A stretch of 6,721 nt of DNA from DASQVO01 sp035640715 (GTDB lineage Bacteria; Actinomycetota; Actinomycetes; Streptosporangiales; Streptosporangiaceae), in assembly GCA_035640715.1 (NCBI GenBank), contig DASQVO010000235.1, positions 1 through 6,721 of the forward strand, read 5' to 3'. Numbering within the stretch: position 1 is the first letter of the stretch; each line of letters starts with the position of its first letter. Both the position numbers and the translations under genes were made by a program. Of the stretch, positions 5,004-6,721 are shown in pieces. Below the pieces are notes generated by a model. The model worked only from the letters and a program-made list of their open reading frames with translations. It did no database searches and was not told the origin of the DNA.

Positions 5004-5513
5004 ATGCCGCCCACCGCGCTTGCGGCCGCGAACGTTCTTCCCCCGCCAGATCCGATCCTCCCGGCCGGGCCTGACCCGGGGACCCTACTGGCGGTCGTCC
5101 CGATCCCCGGCACCGGCAGCTCGATTGCGATCGTCTGTTATGAGATTCCGGCTGACCCGGCCCGCGATCGCAGGACCAGCGATCACAGGCCGGAATCGAC
5201 GCGGCTGGCAGGCGGGCTCATCGTCGATTACGCCCGGCGCCGCGTTTGGCTGGACAGCGGCGAGATTGACCTCACCTACCAGGAATTCGAGCTGCTGGCC
5301 TTCCTCAGCGCGAACCCGGCCCAGGTCTTCAGCCGCGCCGAGCTTCTTTCCCGCGTGTGGGAACGTTGCGGGCAGGCCGCCACGCGGACCGTGGACGTGC
5401 ACGTCAGCCGGCTGCGGCGCAAGCTGGGGCCGGTCTACGGCCAGTGCCTGGTCACCGAATACCGGGTGGGATACCGGTTCGACCCATCCGGCGCAGACGG
5501 CGGGGATGCATGA
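5004..5513 (+). CDS. Winged-helix DNA-binding protein, OmpR-type output domain without receiver
   Basis: The 169-residue product ends in a complete OmpR/PhoB-type winged helix (about 72-159): GLIVDYARRRVWLDSG, then YQEFELLAFL, FSRAELLSRVW, the recognition helix TVDVHVSRLRRKLG (129-142), and the wing EYRVGYRFD. There is no receiver domain. The N-terminal 70 residues are Pro/Ala-rich with a short hydrophobic, strand-like stretch (LLAVVPIPGTGSSIAIVCYE, 28-47). It therefore should not respond to a histidine kinase in the usual way. It probably acts as a cytoplasmic transcription factor whose level, rather than phosphorylation, matters. It is the first gene behind the leader peptide and its operator, so sulfur- or cysteine-dependent expression is inferred. 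Similar receiver-less proteins are common in actinomycetes and mostly uncharacterised. Its targets cannot be read from this window. Confidence 0.85.
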   Translation: MPPTALAAANVLPPPDPILPAGPDPGTLLAVVPIPGTGSSIAIVCYEIPADPARDRRTSDHRPESTRLAGGLIVDYARRRVWLDSGEIDLTYQEFELLAFLSANPAQVFSRAELLSRVWERCGQAATRTVDVHVSRLRRKLGPVYGQCLVTEYRVGYRFDPSGADGGDA

Positions 5514-5522
5514 CGCCACAGA

Positions 5523-5538
5523 GGCGCTCCTGAGCGCC
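5523..5538. terminator. Short hairpin between convergent genes
   Basis: GGCGCT (5523-5528), loop CCTG and AGCGCC (5533-5538) form a 6-bp GC stem in the 34-base gap between the regulator gene and the convergent gene. It could end transcription in both directions, but there is no T run and the stem is short. Confidence 0.4.
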
Positions 5539-5547
5539 GCGCCCGCG

Positions 5548-5871
5548 TCATGAGGCAGGCGGTTCCCGCGAGGCGGGCGGTTCCGATGTGACGTTGTGTT
5601 TGATCAGGTAGTCGATGTACAGCGGGCGAAGCACTTCGGCGGTTTCGCCTTCGCCGGAGCCCAGCGCGTCGGAGATCAGCGCTGACATCCGGTACATGTC
5701 GGCGCCCGTCCGGTCCGGGTGCCCCTCGATCGCCTCCGCCGCGGGAATCGCGCGCAGCAGTTCCCACAGGAAACCCACGTCCAGATGATGCATCGCGCGG
5801 CGCATGGCAAGATCGTGAAGCTCGCGGGAGGAAAGAGCCTCCAGGTCGCTGCGGCTCGGCACACCGGACAC
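5548..5871 (-). CDS. Conserved small actinobacterial protein of unknown function
   Basis: The 107-residue product contains SRELHDLAMRRAMHHLDVGF, then LWELLRAIPAAEA, and later LRPLYIDYLIKH. It looks helical and soluble, has no signal peptide or membrane segment, and contains no cysteine. I recall similar small proteins in actinomycetes with no known function and cannot name a domain. Codon use is typical of a real gene. The start is uncertain: GTG at 5871 is taken, but GTG at 5862 is in frame and almost as likely (GGTAAGG lies a few bases before it). Sequence in the same frame further upstream runs antisense to the HIT gene and is not considered coding. The C-terminus carries a small internal duplication. 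The gene is divergent from the HIT gene, 48 bases apart, so they share a promoter region. Confidence 0.7.
   Translation of the reverse strand: MSGVPSRSDLEALSSRELHDLAMRRAMHHLDVGFLWELLRAIPAAEAIEGHPDRTGADMYRMSALISDALGSGEGETAEVLRPLYIDYLIKHNVTSEPPASREPPAS
5552..5584 (-). repeat. 18-bp tandem duplication at the C-terminal end of the small protein
   Basis: GAGGCAGGCGGTTCC (5552-5566) and GAGGCGGGCGGTTCC (5570-5584) differ by one base and are offset by 18 bases. They encode the doubled tail EPPAS-R-EPPAS. This looks like a recent slippage duplication that kept the frame. Confidence 0.75.
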
Positions 5872-5892
5872 CTTACCCGGCGGGCCTAGCAT
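5865..5892 (+). promoter_or_regulatory. Candidate promoter of the HIT-family gene
   Basis: CGGACA (5865-5870), a 16-base spacer and TAGCAT (5887-5892) give a fair -10 and a poor -35. The transcript start would be near 5899, about 20 bases before the GTG at 5920. The -35 side overlaps the start of the divergent gene. Confidence 0.35.
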
Positions 5893-5919
5893 GGGCGGGG
5901 CCGGTATCTGGGAGGGGCA

Positions 5920-6354
5920 GTGACCGAAGACGGCACCAGGTGCGTGTTCTGCGCCATCGCCCGGGGCGAGGTGGAAGCGGTGATCATCCACGAAACCGAG
6001 CGCCTGATCTCGTTCCTTGACTATCGCCCGCTGTTCCACGGGCACACGCTGCTCGTGCCCAAGGTTCATGTCCGGCTGCTCAGCGACCTGCCGGCCGACC
6101 GGGTAGGCGAGTTCTTTATCGAGGCGCAGCGCCTGGAACGGGCCGTGGAGACCGGTCTCGAGGCCGACGGGTCGATGATCTTGATCAACAACGTGGTCAG
6201 CCAGTCGGTGCCGCACCTGCATCTGCATGTCATCCCGCGGCGCAGGAAGGACGGCCTCCGGTTCTGGCTTGGCCCTCGTCACCCTTACGACGAGGAGCAT
6301 CCGGCCGAAGCCTACGCCGAGAAGATCCGCACGGCCCTGACCGCCATTCTCTGA
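5920..6354 (+). CDS. HIT (histidine triad) family nucleotide hydrolase/transferase
   Basis: The 144-residue product is a complete HIT-fold protein. The triad HLHLHVI lies at 99-105, with His101 as the expected nucleophile. CVFC at 8-11 and His50 fit the zinc site that many bacterial family members have, and HGHTLLVPKVHV (40-51) is the typical core strand. HIT enzymes hydrolyse or transfer nucleoside phosphoramidates and related nucleotides in the cytoplasm. The exact substrate cannot be inferred. The C-terminal part (GLRFWLGPRHPYDEEH, then a final helix) is somewhat longer than in the minimal Hint proteins. The GTG start is preceded by GGAGG at 5911-5915, a tight 4-base spacing. The gene stands alone and ends 28 bases before a strong hairpin. 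Confidence 0.93.
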   Translation: MTEDGTRCVFCAIARGEVEAVIIHETERLISFLDYRPLFHGHTLLVPKVHVRLLSDLPADRVGEFFIEAQRLERAVETGLEADGSMILINNVVSQSVPHLHLHVIPRRRKDGLRFWLGPRHPYDEEHPAEAYAEKIRTALTAIL

Positions 6355-6382
6355 CAGCCGCGGCGGCGTGCCGCCCCGGGGA

Positions 6383-6417
6383 GGGCGGGCGGGGATGCGG
6401 CCTCTCCCCGCCCGCCC
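6383..6417. terminator. Very strong GC hairpin terminator between convergent genes
   Basis: GGGCGGGCGGGGA (6383-6395) and TCCCCGCCCGCCC (6405-6417) form a perfect 13-bp stem with a 9-base loop. GCGGG and a short T run (6423-6425) follow, then a second small palindrome CCCCT-C-AGGGG (6426-6436). It lies between the HIT gene and the convergent secreted-protein gene and probably serves both. Confidence 0.8.
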
Positions 6418-6451
6418 GCGGGTTTCCCCTCAGGGGCTCCCGCTTACCGGG

Positions 6452-6679
6452 CTAGTTCCAGAAGTACCCGTCGTAGCCATGGCCGCGGCCGTCCCAGTAG
6501 CGGTGGTGGCGGAAGATGCGATAGTGGCGGCCGTAACCGCCACCACTGGCCTTCGAGACGTTGCTTGCTGTTTGCAGGTGGGCAGACTGTGCCGTGGCTG
6601 CGTTCGCCGCGTCCGGTGCGAGCATCATCGCCCCACTGGTGCTCGCTGCCGCGGCAGCGAGTCCGATTGCCCGCCTCAC
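6452..6679 (-). CDS. Tiny secreted protein with aromatic/His/Arg/Gly-rich tail
   Basis: The 75-residue product starts MRRAIGLAAAAA. It has a short positive n-region, a hydrophobic alanine-rich stretch to about residue 21, and a likely signal peptidase site after APDAANA (residue 27), so a mature peptide of about 48 residues is predicted outside the membrane. The mature part opens with a polar Ala/Ser/Gln segment and ends in a basic, glycine-spaced tail rich in Tyr, Trp, Phe, His and Arg (GRHYRIFRHHRYWDGRGHG, then YDGYFWN). There is no cysteine, so no disulfides or lipid anchor. I do not recognise the family. The start is a GTG with only a weak purine-rich sequence (GGCAGGA) before it; the frame stays open towards the window edge, but the signal peptide fits this start. 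Role unknown: cell-surface, metal-binding or antimicrobial functions are only possibilities. Confidence 0.65.
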   Translation of the reverse strand: MRRAIGLAAAAASTSGAMMLAPDAANAATAQSAHLQTASNVSKASGGGYGRHYRIFRHHRYWDGRGHGYDGYFWN

Positions 6680-6706
6680 TGTGCGGTCCTGCCGGTCACT
6701 GTGCGG
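6676..6706. repeat. 11-bp direct repeat with 20-bp period at the secreted-protein start
   Basis: TCACTGTGCGG occurs at 6676-6686 and 6696-6706. The first copy contains the GTG start codon of the minus-strand gene. The 20-bp offset is close to two turns of DNA, so a regulator could bind both copies on one face. Duplication by slippage is equally possible. Confidence 0.6.
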
Positions 6707-6721
6707 GATGGGCCCACCCCG

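Noticed and set aside
4978..5553. 191-codon plus-strand frame overlapping the winged-helix gene
   Set aside because: Its translation is Ser/Arg/Pro-rich with no domain, while the overlapping frame encodes a complete OmpR-type winged helix.
5872..6300. Upstream extension of the minus-strand small protein, antisense to the HIT gene
   Set aside because: The extension has no family-like sequence and lies opposite a complete HIT gene; coding character begins at about 5871.
1..6721. CRISPR array, tRNA/rRNA genes, insertion sequence or phage genes
   Set aside because: No regularly spaced repeats, no T-loop or acceptor-stem patterns, and no transposase or integrase-like frames were found on either strand.

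Overview
The window is high-GC DNA with strongly G/C-biased third codon positions, GTG starts and actinobacterial gene families: a DUF3040-type membrane protein, an NudC-type NAD+ diphosphatase in a GTGA overlap with an M20 dipeptidase, a receiver-less OmpR-type winged-helix protein, and a sulfur-type leader peptide. It is almost certainly from an actinomycete-like member of the Actinomycetota. The genus cannot be told from the sequence. No mobile element, CRISPR array, tRNA or rRNA is visible.

Layout. Positions 1-149 are a structured leader: two mutually exclusive stem-loops, a textbook intrinsic terminator (60-88), then the ribosome binding site of a class I DAHP synthase (150-1247), the entry enzyme of aromatic amino acid synthesis. 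A 473-base stretch without a convincing gene follows. Next come a small DUF3040-like membrane protein (1721-2080), an M20 dipeptidase (2219-3691) and, translationally coupled to it, nudC (3688-4659).

The most interesting part is 4719-5513. A strong promoter (TTGACT, 16-base spacer, TAGGAT) has a perfect 13-bp palindrome lying across its -10 box. Its predicted transcription start falls on a GTG codon that opens a 41-codon reading frame. The peptide contains RRGYVDLLRVASAQC, which matches the short leader peptides found upstream of sulfur and cysteine genes in actinobacteria. The only downstream gene on that strand within reach encodes a 169-residue DNA-binding protein with an OmpR-type winged helix and no receiver domain. 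The arrangement suggests a two-layer (repressor plus attenuator) sulfur- or cysteine-responsive switch controlling a transcription regulator.

The right end holds a convergent gene for a conserved small protein of unknown function (5548-5871, minus), a divergent HIT-family hydrolase (5920-6354), a very strong GC hairpin terminator, and a convergent gene for a tiny secreted protein with an aromatic/His/Arg/Gly-rich tail (6452-6679, minus). The coding genes are mostly housekeeping. The unusual content lies in the two 5' regulatory leaders and the two small unknown proteins.
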